Assembly (NCBI RefSeq): GCF_014196205.1
Contig: NZ_JACIDE010000005.1
Coordinates: forward strand, 1 to 64,000
Origin: Anoxybacteroides voinovskiense
GTDB lineage: Bacteria > Bacillota > Bacilli > Bacillales > Anoxybacillaceae
Direction: 5' to 3'
DNA length: 64,000 nt
Every line of letters starts with the position of its first letter. The first letter of the stretch is position 1. The notes under the pieces are model-generated. The model saw only the letters and a list, made by a program, of their open reading frames with translations, was not told the DNA's origin and did no database searches. This document shows, piece after piece, positions 24,160 to 34,053 of this stretch. A program made the position numbers and the translations under genes.

Positions 24160-25341
24160 ATGAAGAAGCGACAGTTAAAAGCAGTGTTTGCGATGTTTTT
24201 ACTTGCGGGGGGCGTATTAGCAGGCTGCGGAAACACAGAAAAAACAGCTGGAACAGAGAAAAAAGTAGAGAAAACAGAAGAAACCGAACAAGCGGAGAAA
24301 GAAGAGAAAGAAGAAGTCAATTACGGCGAAGCGTTTAAAGAAGCGGTGACAGAATTAGAAAAAGCAAAAACGGGCGAAAAAGTTGACTTTGATAAAGTAA
24401 CCACCATTTATACGACGAAATTGCAGCCATTAGTGCAAAAACGCGATGCAGAGTTTCAAGATACGCTTGACCAACATATTACTACCGCATTAAACGCTGG
24501 AAAAGATGGATCGATGGCGCCGATGGTCGTCAAGCAACTTTTTGATAAATTAATGCAAAAAGTATTTTATACAACAATTAAACACGAGTTTACCGAAGTG
24601 GAAGAGCATTGGGGCAACAAAGAGGAAGTAAAAGAAGAAGTGGAAGAAGCGAAAGAATTTTACGCGATTTTGCAATCGACAGTAGAAAAACGCGACGCAG
24701 CGTACGGCACGAACCTTGTCGATACAATTAATGGAGCATTTTCCGACATCGAAAGTGCGGTAGAAAAAGGGGACGCGTTAGCGTTTGCGCTTGGCAAACA
24801 AGTTGTTGATAAAACGTTGATGAAAACATTCTACCTTGCAACAGGTGCGCTTCCACACGGGTATGCATCGAAAACTGCTGCGGAGGCGAAAGAAAACGCA
24901 GAGGAAGCAAAAGTGGAACAAGCGGAAGGATGGGCGTTTTATCAATCGGTATATCCGTATATGAAAAAGCATGCAGCAGAAGAGGCGGATTACATTCTCC
25001 AACAATTTGACTTGCAAACAGACGTCAAAACGTTAGACCCAGTAGCGATTAATAAAGCGTTTATTCGCGGGTGGGCAAAAGTAGCGCTCCATGAATACGA
25101 AGAAAGCGAAGAAAATTGGGGACAAGATAAATCAGCAGTGACAGCGCTGGAAGGGGCGTTATTTATCGATATGATTGGCAGTGACTTAAAAGCGCTTTTA
25201 GGAGAGCAAGCGTTCACAACGTTGAACGACCAAGCACACAAATATTTAGAAGCGGCAAAAGCGAAAAACAAAGAAGAAGGCGAGAAATTACTCAAACAAA
25301 TCGAATCGACATTGCAGGCAGCAATCGAGAAAGCGAAATAA
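24160..25341 (+). CDS. Fur-regulated acidic helical lipoprotein, putative iron-binding
   Basis: The 393-residue product has a lipoprotein signal peptide with lipobox LAGC (cysteine at about residue 23), a Lys/Glu-rich linker, then an all-helical body. The body has repeated units: the pattern xxxVxKRDAxxxTxLxxxI...VxKQxxDKxLMKxFY occurs near residues 95-145 and again near 170-225, with a third related unit after it. Clustered glutamates (EVEEHWGNKEEVKEEVEE) could bind metal. The Fur box and the FTR1 permease nearby suggest it captures iron outside the membrane, in the role EfeO plays elsewhere, though it has no recognisable imelysin or cupredoxin domain. ATG at 24160 follows AAGGGGG. Confidence 0.75.
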   Translation: MKKRQLKAVFAMFLLAGGVLAGCGNTEKTAGTEKKVEKTEETEQAEKEEKEEVNYGEAFKEAVTELEKAKTGEKVDFDKVTTIYTTKLQPLVQKRDAEFQDTLDQHITTALNAGKDGSMAPMVVKQLFDKLMQKVFYTTIKHEFTEVEEHWGNKEEVKEEVEEAKEFYAILQSTVEKRDAAYGTNLVDTINGAFSDIESAVEKGDALAFALGKQVVDKTLMKTFYLATGALPHGYASKTAAEAKENAEEAKVEQAEGWAFYQSVYPYMKKHAAEEADYILQQFDLQTDVKTLDPVAINKAFIRGWAKVALHEYEESEENWGQDKSAVTALEGALFIDMIGSDLKALLGEQAFTTLNDQAHKYLEAAKAKNKEEGEKLLKQIESTLQAAIEKAK

Positions 25342-25351
25342 GGAAGGCGAA

Positions 25352-25388
25352 GCAAAAACCTTGTGTTATGGCAAGGTTTTTTGCTTTT
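25352..25388 (+). terminator. Terminator after the lipoprotein gene
   Basis: GCAAAAACCTTG (25352-25363) pairs with CAAGGTTTTTTGC (25372-25384), followed by TTTT. Confidence 0.8.
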
Positions 25389-25447
25389 GCAAATGCGCTG
25401 TTTTTGCTATCTTCTTTATGTACAATGTAAACGATGGGGTGGAATCA

Positions 25448-26410
25448 TTGAACATTTTAGTAACAGGCGGTGCTGGGTTTATCGGCAGCCATCTTGTGTC
25501 GCACCTTCTTTCGTGCGGATATGATGTGGCGGTCATTGACTGTTTTCATCCTTATTATTCGATTGAAAGGAAGCGAAAACAGTTTCAGACGTTGACAAAT
25601 GGGCACCATGTCCGGCTGTATGAAATAGACTTGTTAGAGGAAGAGAAAGTAGCACAAATTTTTCAAGCATACAAACCGAATGTCGTGTATCATTTAGCGG
25701 CATTGCCTGGCGTTCCTAATTCACTTTTACAGCCGCTCGCGTACGTCGATTACGACATCAAAGCAACGATTAACGTACTAAAAGCAGCAGGAAACGTAGG
25801 GGCAGAGCATGTGTTGTTTGCGTCTTCTTCTTCCGTTTACGGAGATTTAGGCGAGAAGCCGTTAAAAGAAGAAATGGCAACTGGACGAGTTGTTTCACCG
25901 TACGCCGCTGCGAAATATGGCGCAGAATCATTTTGCCATGCTTATGCGCAGTTGTTTGGCTACCAACTCACAATTTTCCGTTATTTTACGGTGTATGGTC
26001 CGTGGGGACGGCCAGATATGGCAATTAGCCGATTTATCCAGCAACTGTTGCGAAATGAAGCGATTACGGTCTACGGAAATGCGGCTCGTGACTATACGTA
26101 CGTCGATGACATTGTCAAAGGAATGATTTTGGCATTGCAGCGAAATGGAAGTAGCGATATTTTTAATTTAGGAGCAGGGCGACCGATTACGATGGAGCAG
26201 CTGCTAAACTATTTGCGAAACGAGTTTCCAAACATGAAAGTGAACGGTGCTCCTAGCCGCCTTGGCGATGTAAAAGCGACATGGGCAGATATTACAAAAG
26301 CGCAACAAGCATTCGGCTATGAACCGACGGTTACGTTCGAGGAAGGACTAGCCCGAACGATTGCATGGGCGAAAACGCATGAATCGCTCGGAAAGGAAGG
26401 AAATCGATGA
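25448..26410 (+). CDS. NAD-dependent nucleotide-sugar epimerase (SDR family)
   Basis: The 320-residue extended short-chain dehydrogenase has the NAD motif GGAGFIGSH (about 8-16) and DCFHPYYSIERKRK after the second strand. The catalytic serine region is FASSSSVYGD and the YxxxK pair is in SPYAAAKYGAE; later come FRYFTVYGPWGRPDMA and the RDYTYVDDIV signature. It is similar to UDP-glucuronate or UDP-glucose 4-epimerases, so it interconverts sugar nucleotides for surface glycans; the exact substrate is not determined. TTG at 25448 follows GGGGTGG. The next gene overlaps it by 4 bases. Confidence 0.85.
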   Translation: MNILVTGGAGFIGSHLVSHLLSCGYDVAVIDCFHPYYSIERKRKQFQTLTNGHHVRLYEIDLLEEEKVAQIFQAYKPNVVYHLAALPGVPNSLLQPLAYVDYDIKATINVLKAAGNVGAEHVLFASSSSVYGDLGEKPLKEEMATGRVVSPYAAAKYGAESFCHAYAQLFGYQLTIFRYFTVYGPWGRPDMAISRFIQQLLRNEAITVYGNAARDYTYVDDIVKGMILALQRNGSSDIFNLGAGRPITMEQLLNYLRNEFPNMKVNGAPSRLGDVKATWADITKAQQAFGYEPTVTFEEGLARTIAWAKTHESLGKEGNR

Positions 26411-27885
26411 AAAAGGCATCTACATTTGAAAAAATAGCTGCCCGCTGCTGGAACTTGCTGAATGAGGGGAAGCCATTTACGCCAATTTTTGTCATCGGAA
26501 CGATGATGTTGTACCATTTGCCGGACGTAGGCAACGTTCATCATCTTCAGTTGCTTTTGCTGAGTGCGTTAGTCGTTCTTCCTCTTTTTGCGATTTATTA
26601 TGTGTATGATTTTCCGCTCTTTTTACGAAATTACTTATGGATTCCGTATGTAGCGTTTCTAATCATTTGGTCGTTTGCCGATGTGAAGTTACTATTATTG
26701 GCGGTTGGGCTTTACTTTTTCTTTACCGTCTTTTTTTGGGGAACGCTTTATTATCATTTGCGCATCGGGACGACGTGGTGGAATTTCACCCGCTTCTGGA
26801 AGCTCGTCTTAAAAAATAGCGATTCAACAAGCGGAAATGCCCAAGAACAGTTGCCAAAGTTTTTGCTTTTATTGTCGCTATGGCAATGGGCGTATGAACA
26901 ACCGTCTGTTCCGCTTGGGCAGCTTGCCGTATTTTATTTCGCGATTTTTTTGTTTGCGTGGATACTTCATGCCAATTTATTTGATTGGAAACCGAAAGAA
27001 ATTACGACGTATACGAATAACGTTGTTCCAACGACAGCCATCAACGACAAAGTGATTGTCATCGTCATCGATGGAATGCGCAAAGACCGATTTGAACAAG
27101 CAAACGCCCCGTTTTTAAAATCGTTACGGGCAAACGGTACGGAATTTACGCAAATGGAGACCGTCTATCCCGCTCGGACCGTCGTTTGCTTCACGTCCAT
27201 GTTTACGGGAACGTATCCGTTTGAACACGGCATTCGTTCGAATATGGTATGGAAGCTAGGAATAAACGTCGAAAGCATTTTTGATTCGTTACGAAAAGTC
27301 GAGAAAAAAGGGCGGCTTCTTGGCATCGCCCATCTTGTCGACTCGTTCGGGGACGATGTGGAAACGGTAACGGCTGTGATGCATAACGATGTCGCAGACC
27401 GCAACATTATCGAGCGCGCAAAACTAGTGATGGACGAACAAGACCCTGACTTATTTATCGTGCAATTGATTGCGACGGATCAGACTGGGCATAGCCGTGG
27501 CGTATTGTACGATGAATATATTCAAAAAATTGAAGAAGCAGATCGGTTGATTAGAGAGTATGTCGAATGGCTCGAGGCACAAGGAAAACTCGACAATGCG
27601 ACCATCATTATTTGTGCCGATCACGGTCAAGCAGATGGCATTGGGGGGCACGGCCATTTAGACGAAGGAGAGCGCTACGTGCCATTTTTTATGTACGGTT
27701 CTGCGATTGAGCGCGGAAAGCGAGTGGACGAGAAAAAAAGTTTGGTGTCGGTCGCCCCGACCATTGCTTATTTATTAGGCGCACCATACCCGAGCCATAG
27801 CCGTGGTCCAGTATTAACAGAGGCAATACGAAAGAAGGGAAATGATGAAAACGCAAAAAGTGATCGTCTTTTTACCAGCATATAA
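26407..27885 (+). CDS. Membrane-anchored alkaline-phosphatase-superfamily protein (phosphodiesterase-like)
   Basis: The 492-residue product has about six hydrophobic spans in the first 200 residues, followed by a nucleotide pyrophosphatase/phosphodiesterase-type domain. Metal and nucleophile motifs are visible: VIVIVIDGMRKDRF (about 214-227), YPARTVVCFTSMFTGTYPFE with the likely nucleophile threonine, QLIATDQTGHSRG, and ADHGQADGIGGHGHLDEGE. The domain probably works outside the cell on a phospho-linked lipid or glycan. It sits between an epimerase and a GT2 enzyme with overlapping reading frames, so a role in surface-glycan modification is likely. Confidence 0.75.
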   Translation: MKKASTFEKIAARCWNLLNEGKPFTPIFVIGTMMLYHLPDVGNVHHLQLLLLSALVVLPLFAIYYVYDFPLFLRNYLWIPYVAFLIIWSFADVKLLLLAVGLYFFFTVFFWGTLYYHLRIGTTWWNFTRFWKLVLKNSDSTSGNAQEQLPKFLLLLSLWQWAYEQPSVPLGQLAVFYFAIFLFAWILHANLFDWKPKEITTYTNNVVPTTAINDKVIVIVIDGMRKDRFEQANAPFLKSLRANGTEFTQMETVYPARTVVCFTSMFTGTYPFEHGIRSNMVWKLGINVESIFDSLRKVEKKGRLLGIAHLVDSFGDDVETVTAVMHNDVADRNIIERAKLVMDEQDPDLFIVQLIATDQTGHSRGVLYDEYIQKIEEADRLIREYVEWLEAQGKLDNATIIICADHGQADGIGGHGHLDEGERYVPFFMYGSAIERGKRVDEKKSLVSVAPTIAYLLGAPYPSHSRGPVLTEAIRKKGNDENAKSDRLFTSI

Positions 27886-28603
27886 TGAAGAAAAGTCTAT
27901 AGGTGAAGTCATTCGCAGTGTTCCACGCCATTTTCATCCGTATGTAGAAGTGCGTGTGCTCGTCATTGATGACGGCTCTACCGATCGGACGGTAGAAGTC
28001 GCGAAAGAGGCAGGAGCGGATTACGTGTATCAAATGCCAAAAAATAGCGGGCTTGGTGCGGCTGTCCGCCAAGGATTACAACAATGCCTTCACCTTGGCG
28101 CCGATATCGGCGTCATGATTGATGCCGATAATGAATATCCTGCCGAACAAATTCCGGAGTTGCTTGCTCCTATTTTTAAAGGAGAAGCAGATTATACGAT
28201 GGGCTCACGGTTTCTCGGGGAAATTCGCGGAATGAAATGGCACCGCCGGATGGGGAATTATTGTTTTACGTTTTTGCAGTCACTTTTGTTGCGAACGTGG
28301 ATTTACGACGGTCAATCTGGCATGCGCGCCTTTTCGCGGCAAGCGATGGAACATGCCGACATTATTCATGATTACAATTATGCCCAAGTGTTGACGCTCA
28401 ATTTAATGCGAAAAGGCTTTCGGATGAAAGAAGTGCCCATTCGTTATAAAGTGCGGACAACAGGGCAATCGTTTATTAAGTTTGGCGCGTATATGAAGGC
28501 GGTACTTCCAGCAATTTGGCGAGAAATGAAACGACCGATGCAAAAAGTAGCAATTGATCGCTCTGCTCACGTGTTGCCGGATGTCGATGAAAAAGTGTCT
28601 TAA
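27842..28603 (+). CDS. GT2 glycosyltransferase (polyprenyl-phosphate sugar synthase-like)
   Basis: The product is a 253-residue GT-A enzyme: VIVFLPAYNEEKSIGEVI at the start, VLVIDDGSTDRT (about 40-51), the metal-binding MIDADNEYP (about 92-100), MGSRFLGE and QSGMRAFSRQAMEH. The pattern resembles dolichyl/undecaprenyl-phosphate mannose or glucose synthases, which load a sugar on a lipid carrier for a GT-C enzyme. It lacks C-terminal membrane spans. It overlaps the preceding gene by 44 bases. A GT-C-like protein encoded at 30453 is its plausible partner. Confidence 0.85.
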   Translation: MMKTQKVIVFLPAYNEEKSIGEVIRSVPRHFHPYVEVRVLVIDDGSTDRTVEVAKEAGADYVYQMPKNSGLGAAVRQGLQQCLHLGADIGVMIDADNEYPAEQIPELLAPIFKGEADYTMGSRFLGEIRGMKWHRRMGNYCFTFLQSLLLRTWIYDGQSGMRAFSRQAMEHADIIHDYNYAQVLTLNLMRKGFRMKEVPIRYKVRTTGQSFIKFGAYMKAVLPAIWREMKRPMQKVAIDRSAHVLPDVDEKVS

Positions 28604-28640
28604 GAACGGTGGAAGGCAAAGCTGCCCTTCCATCGCTCTA

Positions 28641-28669
28641 TTGACAAAAAATATGATAATCATTATCAT
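28641..28669 (+). promoter_or_regulatory. Promoter overlapped by a perfect Fur box
   Basis: TTGACA (28641-28646), 17 bases, TATCAT (28664-28669). The sequence TGATAATCATTATCA (28654-28668) is a perfect 7-1-7 Fur box covering the spacer and most of the -10 element, so iron-loaded Fur should exclude RNA polymerase. Confidence 0.9.
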
Positions 28670-28696
28670 TGAAGGTATAGGAGGGGAAGAAAAGGA

Positions 28697-29455
28697 ATGA
28701 ACAAGCTACGTCTATTTTTTTTGATATCGTTGATATTCATTCTCACTTATGTACCGATGACTGCTTTTGCCTATTCATACGGAGACCCGAACGAAGAAAA
28801 AGTGGCGGAAGTGTATAAGCAAATGGCGGAAAAGTTAAACGAGAATCCACCAAATTTTGCCGAGGCGAAAACGATTTTTGAAACGGTAAAAGAAGAACTG
28901 GATATGCACATGGGAAAAGAGCCGTCCGAAGCGGTATTAAAAGCGATTGCGGCGAAAGATAAGAATGCTGTCTTAGAAGATATGAAAAAAATTTTAGTGC
29001 TAAACATTGCAAGACGGCTAGAAAACATTGAGAAAAATTTTGCACAATACGATACAAGCAAACGATTATTAGCGAAAGCATTTGCTACATACGAAGCGCT
29101 TTCTCCGACGATTCAAGCGAAAGATGCGGCGCTTGATAAGCAACTGAAAACGGAATTTGACAATGCGCTGCAGTCATTAGGAAATCCAGGATTGTTTGGC
29201 GTCGGAAAAAAACAATCGAACATCGAGCAATTTAAGAAAAGCAAAGAAATGATTTTAACGACATTGCAAAAACAAGTCGGGTTGAAAAGTTTAAAAGTCG
29301 GTCATTTTTCCGAGTCGGCAGTTGAGAAGCCAGAAGCGGTGGAGAAAAAAGAATGGACCGATTTATCCAAGGTGAAAAACTGGATTCCAATTGCCGTACT
29401 TGTGGTTGTCATTGGTGGGGTTGTTTTGTATTCCATGCGCCGGAAACGTGCGTAG
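28697..29455 (+). CDS. Membrane-anchored helical extracellular protein, putative iron-uptake partner of FTR1
   Basis: This 252-residue protein has a signal peptide (residues 1-26, ending TAFA), an all-helical charged domain, and a C-terminal span (about 229-247, WIPIAVLVVVIGGVVLYSM) followed by RRKRA, so it is exposed outside and anchored at its C-terminus. The helical part (AKTIFETVKEELDMHMG, KNAVLEDMKKILVLNIARRL, EALSPTIQAKDAALDKQL) resembles units of the lipoprotein encoded at 24160. It follows a perfect Fur box and lies 15 bases before the FTR1 permease gene. It may correspond to the outer domain fused to FTR1 in other Bacillaceae. Confidence 0.75.
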   Translation: MNKLRLFFLISLIFILTYVPMTAFAYSYGDPNEEKVAEVYKQMAEKLNENPPNFAEAKTIFETVKEELDMHMGKEPSEAVLKAIAAKDKNAVLEDMKKILVLNIARRLENIEKNFAQYDTSKRLLAKAFATYEALSPTIQAKDAALDKQLKTEFDNALQSLGNPGLFGVGKKQSNIEQFKKSKEMILTTLQKQVGLKSLKVGHFSESAVEKPEAVEKKEWTDLSKVKNWIPIAVLVVVIGGVVLYSMRRKRA

Positions 29456-29470
29456 AGAGGGGAGCAAACG

Positions 29471-30403
29471 ATGGAAGTTCAAGCGCTGTTAATTACGTTT
29501 CGTGAAGTATTAGAGGCGTTGCTTATTGTCGGCATTATTACGTCGTATTTGAAGCGAGTGAATCATACGAAATATACAAAATATGTATGGCTTGGGGCTA
29601 GTTTGGCGGTTGTTGCAAGCGTAGTGGTAGCACTTCTTTTCCAAGTCGTATTTACCGGCTTTGCCGCAATGGGAAGCGAGATGTATTTGAAAATTTCCAT
29701 TATGTTCATTTCGGCGATTTTGTTGACGCAAATGGTGTTTTGGATGGCGGAACATAGCCGCGATATGAAAAAGAACGTGGAAGGGAAAATGGACCGCTTT
29801 ATTACGACGGGAAACGTTGTTGGCATGGTCATCCACTCGTTTTTAGTCGTTCTTCGGGAAGGGGTAGAAACGGTATTTTTCTTTGCGGCGATTACCGGTG
29901 GAAATATCGGTGCGGCGATGCAAGGTTGGGGGGCGATTACCGGCGTTGTCATTGCCGCATTAGTCAGCTATATTTTCTTTAAAGGGACGATGCGTGTACC
30001 GCTCAAAACGTTTTTCCAAGTCACAGGTGCATTTATTATTTTGATTGCTGCTGGCTTACTCGTCCAAGGGATTTCGATGTTGCAAGATTTAAACATTATT
30101 GGAAGCGTGATGCCGCACGTGTACGATTTAACGTGGCTATTGCCAGAACATCCGATTGACTATAACCATTATTTGCGCGACCATGGGGTAGCGCCGTTAT
30201 TATCAGGAGATGTTGGGGTGTTTTTAAAAGCGCTCTTTGGCTACTCCTCCATGCCATCGTTGGAAGAAGTCATTGCCTATGTCGGCTATTTCGTTGTAAT
30301 CTATTTGTTGATTACTAGCCGTCAAGCGAAAGCACCGAAAAAAGCAAAGCAAAAAAACACGAATGCTGAAGCGCTTGAATCCGAAACGAAACATGTGATT
30401 TAA
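29471..30403 (+). CDS. FTR1/EfeU-type iron permease
   Basis: The 310-residue permease has about seven spans. Both FTR1 iron motifs are present: FREVLEALLIVG in the first span (R-E-x-x-E, about 11-15) and LREGVETVFFF in the fourth (about 129-133). FTR1 proteins carry iron, often ferric or coupled to oxidation, across the cytoplasmic membrane. ATG at 29471 follows GAGAGGGGAGC. No EfeB-like peroxidase or multicopper oxidase gene is in the window. Co-transcribed with the preceding gene under Fur; a terminator follows. Confidence 0.9.
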   Translation: MEVQALLITFREVLEALLIVGIITSYLKRVNHTKYTKYVWLGASLAVVASVVVALLFQVVFTGFAAMGSEMYLKISIMFISAILLTQMVFWMAEHSRDMKKNVEGKMDRFITTGNVVGMVIHSFLVVLREGVETVFFFAAITGGNIGAAMQGWGAITGVVIAALVSYIFFKGTMRVPLKTFFQVTGAFIILIAAGLLVQGISMLQDLNIIGSVMPHVYDLTWLLPEHPIDYNHYLRDHGVAPLLSGDVGVFLKALFGYSSMPSLEEVIAYVGYFVVIYLLITSRQAKAPKKAKQKNTNAEALESETKHVI

Positions 30404-30434
30404 AAGTACAAGAGCCTATCTTGTACTTTTTCCT
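30402..30434 (+). terminator. Terminator of the FTR1 operon
   Basis: AAAAGTACAAG (30402-30412) pairs with CTTGTACTTTT (30420-30430). Confidence 0.75.
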
Positions 30435-30452
30435 TTACAGAAGGTGAAAACA

Positions 30453-31886
30453 ATGCGTCAATATTTTCTGGGAAATCATCGATATTTGTCATATGTTGGA
30501 GTATTGTCTCTTTTTTTGGTCATTTTCGTAGAGATAATGTATGCAAGTCCGTATGCAGCGACGTGGGATCAAGTCGACTTCGCACTCGCATTAGATCGGT
30601 ATGATTTATTGGCGATGCAGCCACATTTTCCAGGCTACCCGTATTTCATTGTTGGTGGAATGATTGTTCACCCATTTGTCGCAAATCCAGCAAAAGCATT
30701 GGCTATTTTCAACGTCCTTCTTCTCACATCAGCAAATGTTCCGCTTTTTTTGTTAGCAAGAAAATATGGAAAAGAAGAAACGGCTTGGCTTGTTGTGGCG
30801 TTTGTGCAGTCGGCAAGCTATGTGATGCTTATTGTCAGCGCGCCGATGTCAGAAGGAGCGGCGTTAGCCGTTTTATGGTGGTACGTTTGGGCAATCGAGT
30901 GGGTGCGCGAACGGCCAACATTTTGGAGGCACGTGCTGCCGCTTTTCTTTTTAGGGATTTTGCTTGGCATCCGCCTGTCGTATCTTCCGTTTGCAGTCGC
31001 CCTTTTCTTTTTATGGTATAACGATTGGAAACAGTACCGTCAGTGGCGACGCATTGCGCTCTTTGCTCTTATTGCCTTGTCGTTTCAACTCGTTTGGGTG
31101 ATAGCGGTCGCATCGACAGAAGGAAGCATCGCTAGTTTCTTAAAATTAGCGTTTTCGTTTACGAACGGACATTTTCAAGACTGGGGCGGAACGGTATCAA
31201 GCGATACGATGCCGTTTTGGCAACGAACGATTCATTTTTTCGCTTATAACATCTTTTGGGTTGGCATGGCTAGTCAGTCGGTGGTGTTGCTCGTAGCGAT
31301 AGGATGGATGTTTCTCGCATCTGACCGCTCTAATCGGATGTCGCGTACGTTTCTTCTTACGATGGTGGCATATCTTTTCTGGGCATTAGTGGCACAAAAT
31401 ATTGATAAACCTCGCCATATTCTTCCGCTTGCACAAGGGGCGTTGTTTTATGGAGCGATTCATTATTTGGCACGAAATAATTCGCTACGCAGGCGGTTAT
31501 TTATTAGTGGAACGATTATCGTTCAGCTACTAGTCGGCACTTTCCATCTGCGCGAGGCACAACAGTTGCCGGCTACGTATCAATTAGCGGATGATTTACA
31601 AAAGGCGAAGGAATCGTTTATTGTATATACGTGGGAAGAAGCGAGGGTATTTGATTATTTGCACGTAGCGTTTCCGTATCAAGAAGCGCTTCATTTTTCT
31701 TTTTTTCAGCAGCATCGCGCAAACTATCAACATACAAAAATTTATTTGACCGACCATGTCGTGCAAGGATTTCGCGCCCAAGGAGTGCCGATTGACGGAC
31801 ATTTGCGAAAAATAAAAACGTACCATTCTAGCACGCTCGCTGATCCGGTGTATGGGAACATTACGTTATATGAGTGGATAGACTAA
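30453..31886 (+). CDS. GT-C-like multi-spanning membrane glycosyltransferase
   Basis: The 477-residue protein has roughly ten spans. After the first span comes [20 protein letters not shown] with acidic residues in the first outer loop, then HFPGYPYF, as in dolichyl-phosphate-sugar-dependent GT-C enzymes. A soluble C-terminal part (about 385-477) follows. It probably transfers a sugar from a lipid carrier to an acceptor outside the membrane. ATG at 30453 lies eight bases after AGAAGG; a GTG at 30444 is too close to that site. It ends 17 bases before uvrC and may share its transcript. Confidence 0.65.
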   Translation: MRQYFLGNHRYLSYVGVLSLFLVIFVEIMYASPYAATWDQVDFALALDRYDLLAMQPHFPGYPYFIVGGMIVHPFVANPAKALAIFNVLLLTSANVPLFLLARKYGKEETAWLVVAFVQSASYVMLIVSAPMSEGAALAVLWWYVWAIEWVRERPTFWRHVLPLFFLGILLGIRLSYLPFAVALFFLWYNDWKQYRQWRRIALFALIALSFQLVWVIAVASTEGSIASFLKLAFSFTNGHFQDWGGTVSSDTMPFWQRTIHFFAYNIFWVGMASQSVVLLVAIGWMFLASDRSNRMSRTFLLTMVAYLFWALVAQNIDKPRHILPLAQGALFYGAIHYLARNNSLRRRLFISGTIIVQLLVGTFHLREAQQLPATYQLADDLQKAKESFIVYTWEEARVFDYLHVAFPYQEALHFSFFQQHRANYQHTKIYLTDHVVQGFRAQGVPIDGHLRKIKTYHSSTLADPVYGNITLYEWID

Positions 31887-31903
31887 ACATTGGAGTGGTT
31901 ATG

Positions 31904-33688
31904 ATGCATGATCACTTAAAAGAAAAGCTAGCTGTTTTGCCAGAACAACCAGGCTGTTATTTGATGAAAGATAAAAACGGAACGGTCATTTACGTCGGGA
32001 AGGCGAAAGTGTTAAAAAATCGAGTGCGTTCGTATTTTACGGGGACACATGACGGAAAAACGTTGCGCCTCGTGAACGAAATTGCTGATTTTGAGTACAT
32101 TGTGACGTCGTCTAACATTGAAGCGCTTATTTTAGAAATGAATTTAATTAAAAAGTACGACCCGAAATATAACGTCATGTTAAAAGATGACAAAAGTTAC
32201 CCGTTTTTAAAAATTACTGCGGAAGAACATCCACGGTTAATCATTACAAGAAAAGTGCAAAAAGACCGCGGAAAATATTTCGGACCGTACCCGAACGTCC
32301 AAGCAGCAAAAGAAACGAAAAAACTATTAGATCGCATTTACCCGTTGCGCAAATGTGAATCGATCCCGAATCGCGTCTGTTTATACCACCATATGGGACA
32401 ATGTTTAGCACCGTGCATTTACCCCATTTCCGCCGAACAAAACAAAGAAGTGGTCGAGAAAATTGTCCGTTTTTTAAATGGTGGGCATCGAGAAGTGAAA
32501 CAAGAATTAACGGAAAAAATGTTGCAAGCAGCAGAAGCATTGGAATTCGAGAGGGCAAAAGAATATCGCGACCAAATCGCCTATATTGACGCATTAATGG
32601 AAAAACAAAAAATGACGATGAACGACTTTATCGATCGCGACGTGTTCGGTTATGCGTACGATAAAGGATGGATGTGCGTTCAAGTATTTTTTATTCGTCA
32701 AGGAAAGCTCATTGAGCGCGATGTTTCCATTTTTCCATTGTACCAAGACTACGACGAAGAGCTGCTCACGTTTTTAGGGCAGTTTTACGAAAACGCCAAT
32801 CATTTAAAACCGAAGGAAATTGTACTGCCGCGGGAAGTAGATGGCGAATTGGCAGAACAGCTTCTTCACGTGAAAGTGACGCAGCCGAAATCCGGAAAGA
32901 AAAAAGAATTAGTCGATTTAGCGTGCAAAAATGCGGCGCTAGCATTACAAGAAAAATTTCATTTTATCGAGCGTGACGAAGAACGGACGATTAAGGCGGT
33001 CGAAAACTTAGGAAAAGCGCTAGGGATTGCTGTTCCGCATCGAATCGAGGCATTTGATAATTCCAATATTCACGGAGCCGACCCAGTTTCGGCGATGGTC
33101 GTTTTTATCGATGGAAAACCAGCGAAAAAAGAATATCGCAAATATAAAATTAAAACGGTCCAAGGTCCTGACGACTACGAATCGATGCGTGAAGTTGTGC
33201 GCCGTCGCTATACGCGTGTGCTGAAAGAGAGCCTCCCACTTCCTGACCTTATTCTCATTGACGGAGGAAAAGGACATTTAGCTGCCGTTCGCGATGTGTT
33301 AGAGAATGAACTTGGACTAGACATCCCATTAGCAGGTCTTGCTAAAGATGACCGGCATCGGACGTCAGAACTACTTATGGGCGACCCGCCGCAAATTGTG
33401 CCACTGGCACGCCATAGCCAAGAATTTTATTTATTGCAGCGCATTCAAGACGAAGTGCATCGATTTGCCGTGACGTTTCATCGGCAAACGCGCGGAAAAA
33501 CGATGTTTCAATCAATATTGGACGACATTCCAGGCGTCGGGGAGAAACGGAAAAAAGCGCTTTTGCAATATTTTGGCTCCGTGAAACAAATGAAAGAAGC
33601 GAGCATCGAAGAATTGCAAAACGCAGGCGTTCCATGGCATGTGGCGGAAAAAGTATTTGAAAAGCTACAAGAATATGATGGAAAATAA
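31904..33688 (+). CDS. uvrC: Excinuclease ABC subunit C
   Basis: The 594-residue UvrC makes both incisions in nucleotide excision repair. The N-terminal GIY-YIG nuclease domain includes [20 protein letters not shown] (about 16-35), then the cysteine region with CLAPC, the UVR motif [16 protein letters not shown] (about 208-223), the RNase H-like second nuclease with [10 protein letters not shown] and [11 protein letters not shown], and tandem helix-hairpin-helix motifs near the end ([13 protein letters not shown]). ATG at 31901 or 31904 follows GGAGTGG. It is separated from trxA by the iron/glycan island. Confidence 0.95.
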   Translation: MHDHLKEKLAVLPEQPGCYLMKDKNGTVIYVGKAKVLKNRVRSYFTGTHDGKTLRLVNEIADFEYIVTSSNIEALILEMNLIKKYDPKYNVMLKDDKSYPFLKITAEEHPRLIITRKVQKDRGKYFGPYPNVQAAKETKKLLDRIYPLRKCESIPNRVCLYHHMGQCLAPCIYPISAEQNKEVVEKIVRFLNGGHREVKQELTEKMLQAAEALEFERAKEYRDQIAYIDALMEKQKMTMNDFIDRDVFGYAYDKGWMCVQVFFIRQGKLIERDVSIFPLYQDYDEELLTFLGQFYENANHLKPKEIVLPREVDGELAEQLLHVKVTQPKSGKKKELVDLACKNAALALQEKFHFIERDEERTIKAVENLGKALGIAVPHRIEAFDNSNIHGADPVSAMVVFIDGKPAKKEYRKYKIKTVQGPDDYESMREVVRRRYTRVLKESLPLPDLILIDGGKGHLAAVRDVLENELGLDIPLAGLAKDDRHRTSELLMGDPPQIVPLARHSQEFYLLQRIQDEVHRFAVTFHRQTRGKTMFQSILDDIPGVGEKRKKALLQYFGSVKQMKEASIEELQNAGVPWHVAEKVFEKLQEYDGK

Positions 33689-33697
33689 GCAAAAGGA

Positions 33698-33727
33698 ATT
33701 GTCAAACGGGAAAAAAGTTGATATAAT
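33698..33727 (+). promoter_or_regulatory. lysC promoter
   Basis: TTGTCA (33698-33703), 18 bases, TATAAT (33722-33727), placed just upstream of the lysine riboswitch. Confidence 0.7.
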
Positions 33728-33767
33728 TCATACAACTGAATATTTATACACTTTCGAACACGAAAGT

Positions 33768-34010
33768 GATGATAGAGGTGCGAACTTCAAGAGTAGGCAT
33801 CCGGAGGAAAATGAGTTCTAATGAAGGATGGTGAAAGGGGAGCGTCGCCGAAGTGGGAAAAGTCTCATTGCTTTTTCTGCTGGTTCTGCGTTTAAGAAAT
33901 GTAGGACTGTCAAGATGAATTCATCTTGGAGCGCTATCTCACTGTGTGAAACGAGTTTGTTTTGTTTCGTCACAGCAATGAGAAGCCTCTCATTGCTGTT
34001 TTTTCTTTTC
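33768..34010 (+). ncRNA. Lysine riboswitch (L box) with terminator
   Basis: The conserved L-box core is clear: AGAGGTGCGAACTTCAAGAG (33774-33793), CATCCGGAGG, and GGATGGTGAAAGGGGAGCGT followed by CGCCGAAG. The remaining aptamer helices extend to about 33955. The terminator CAGCAATGAGA/TCTCATTGCTG with a T-run lies at about 33973-34004. A TCTCATTGCT copy at about 33873-33882 can pair with the same strand, providing the alternative fold. Lysine binding should terminate transcription before lysC. Confidence 0.93.
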
Positions 34011-34053
34011 TATACCGGTATAGAAATACATCATAGAATAAAGGATGGGGAAA

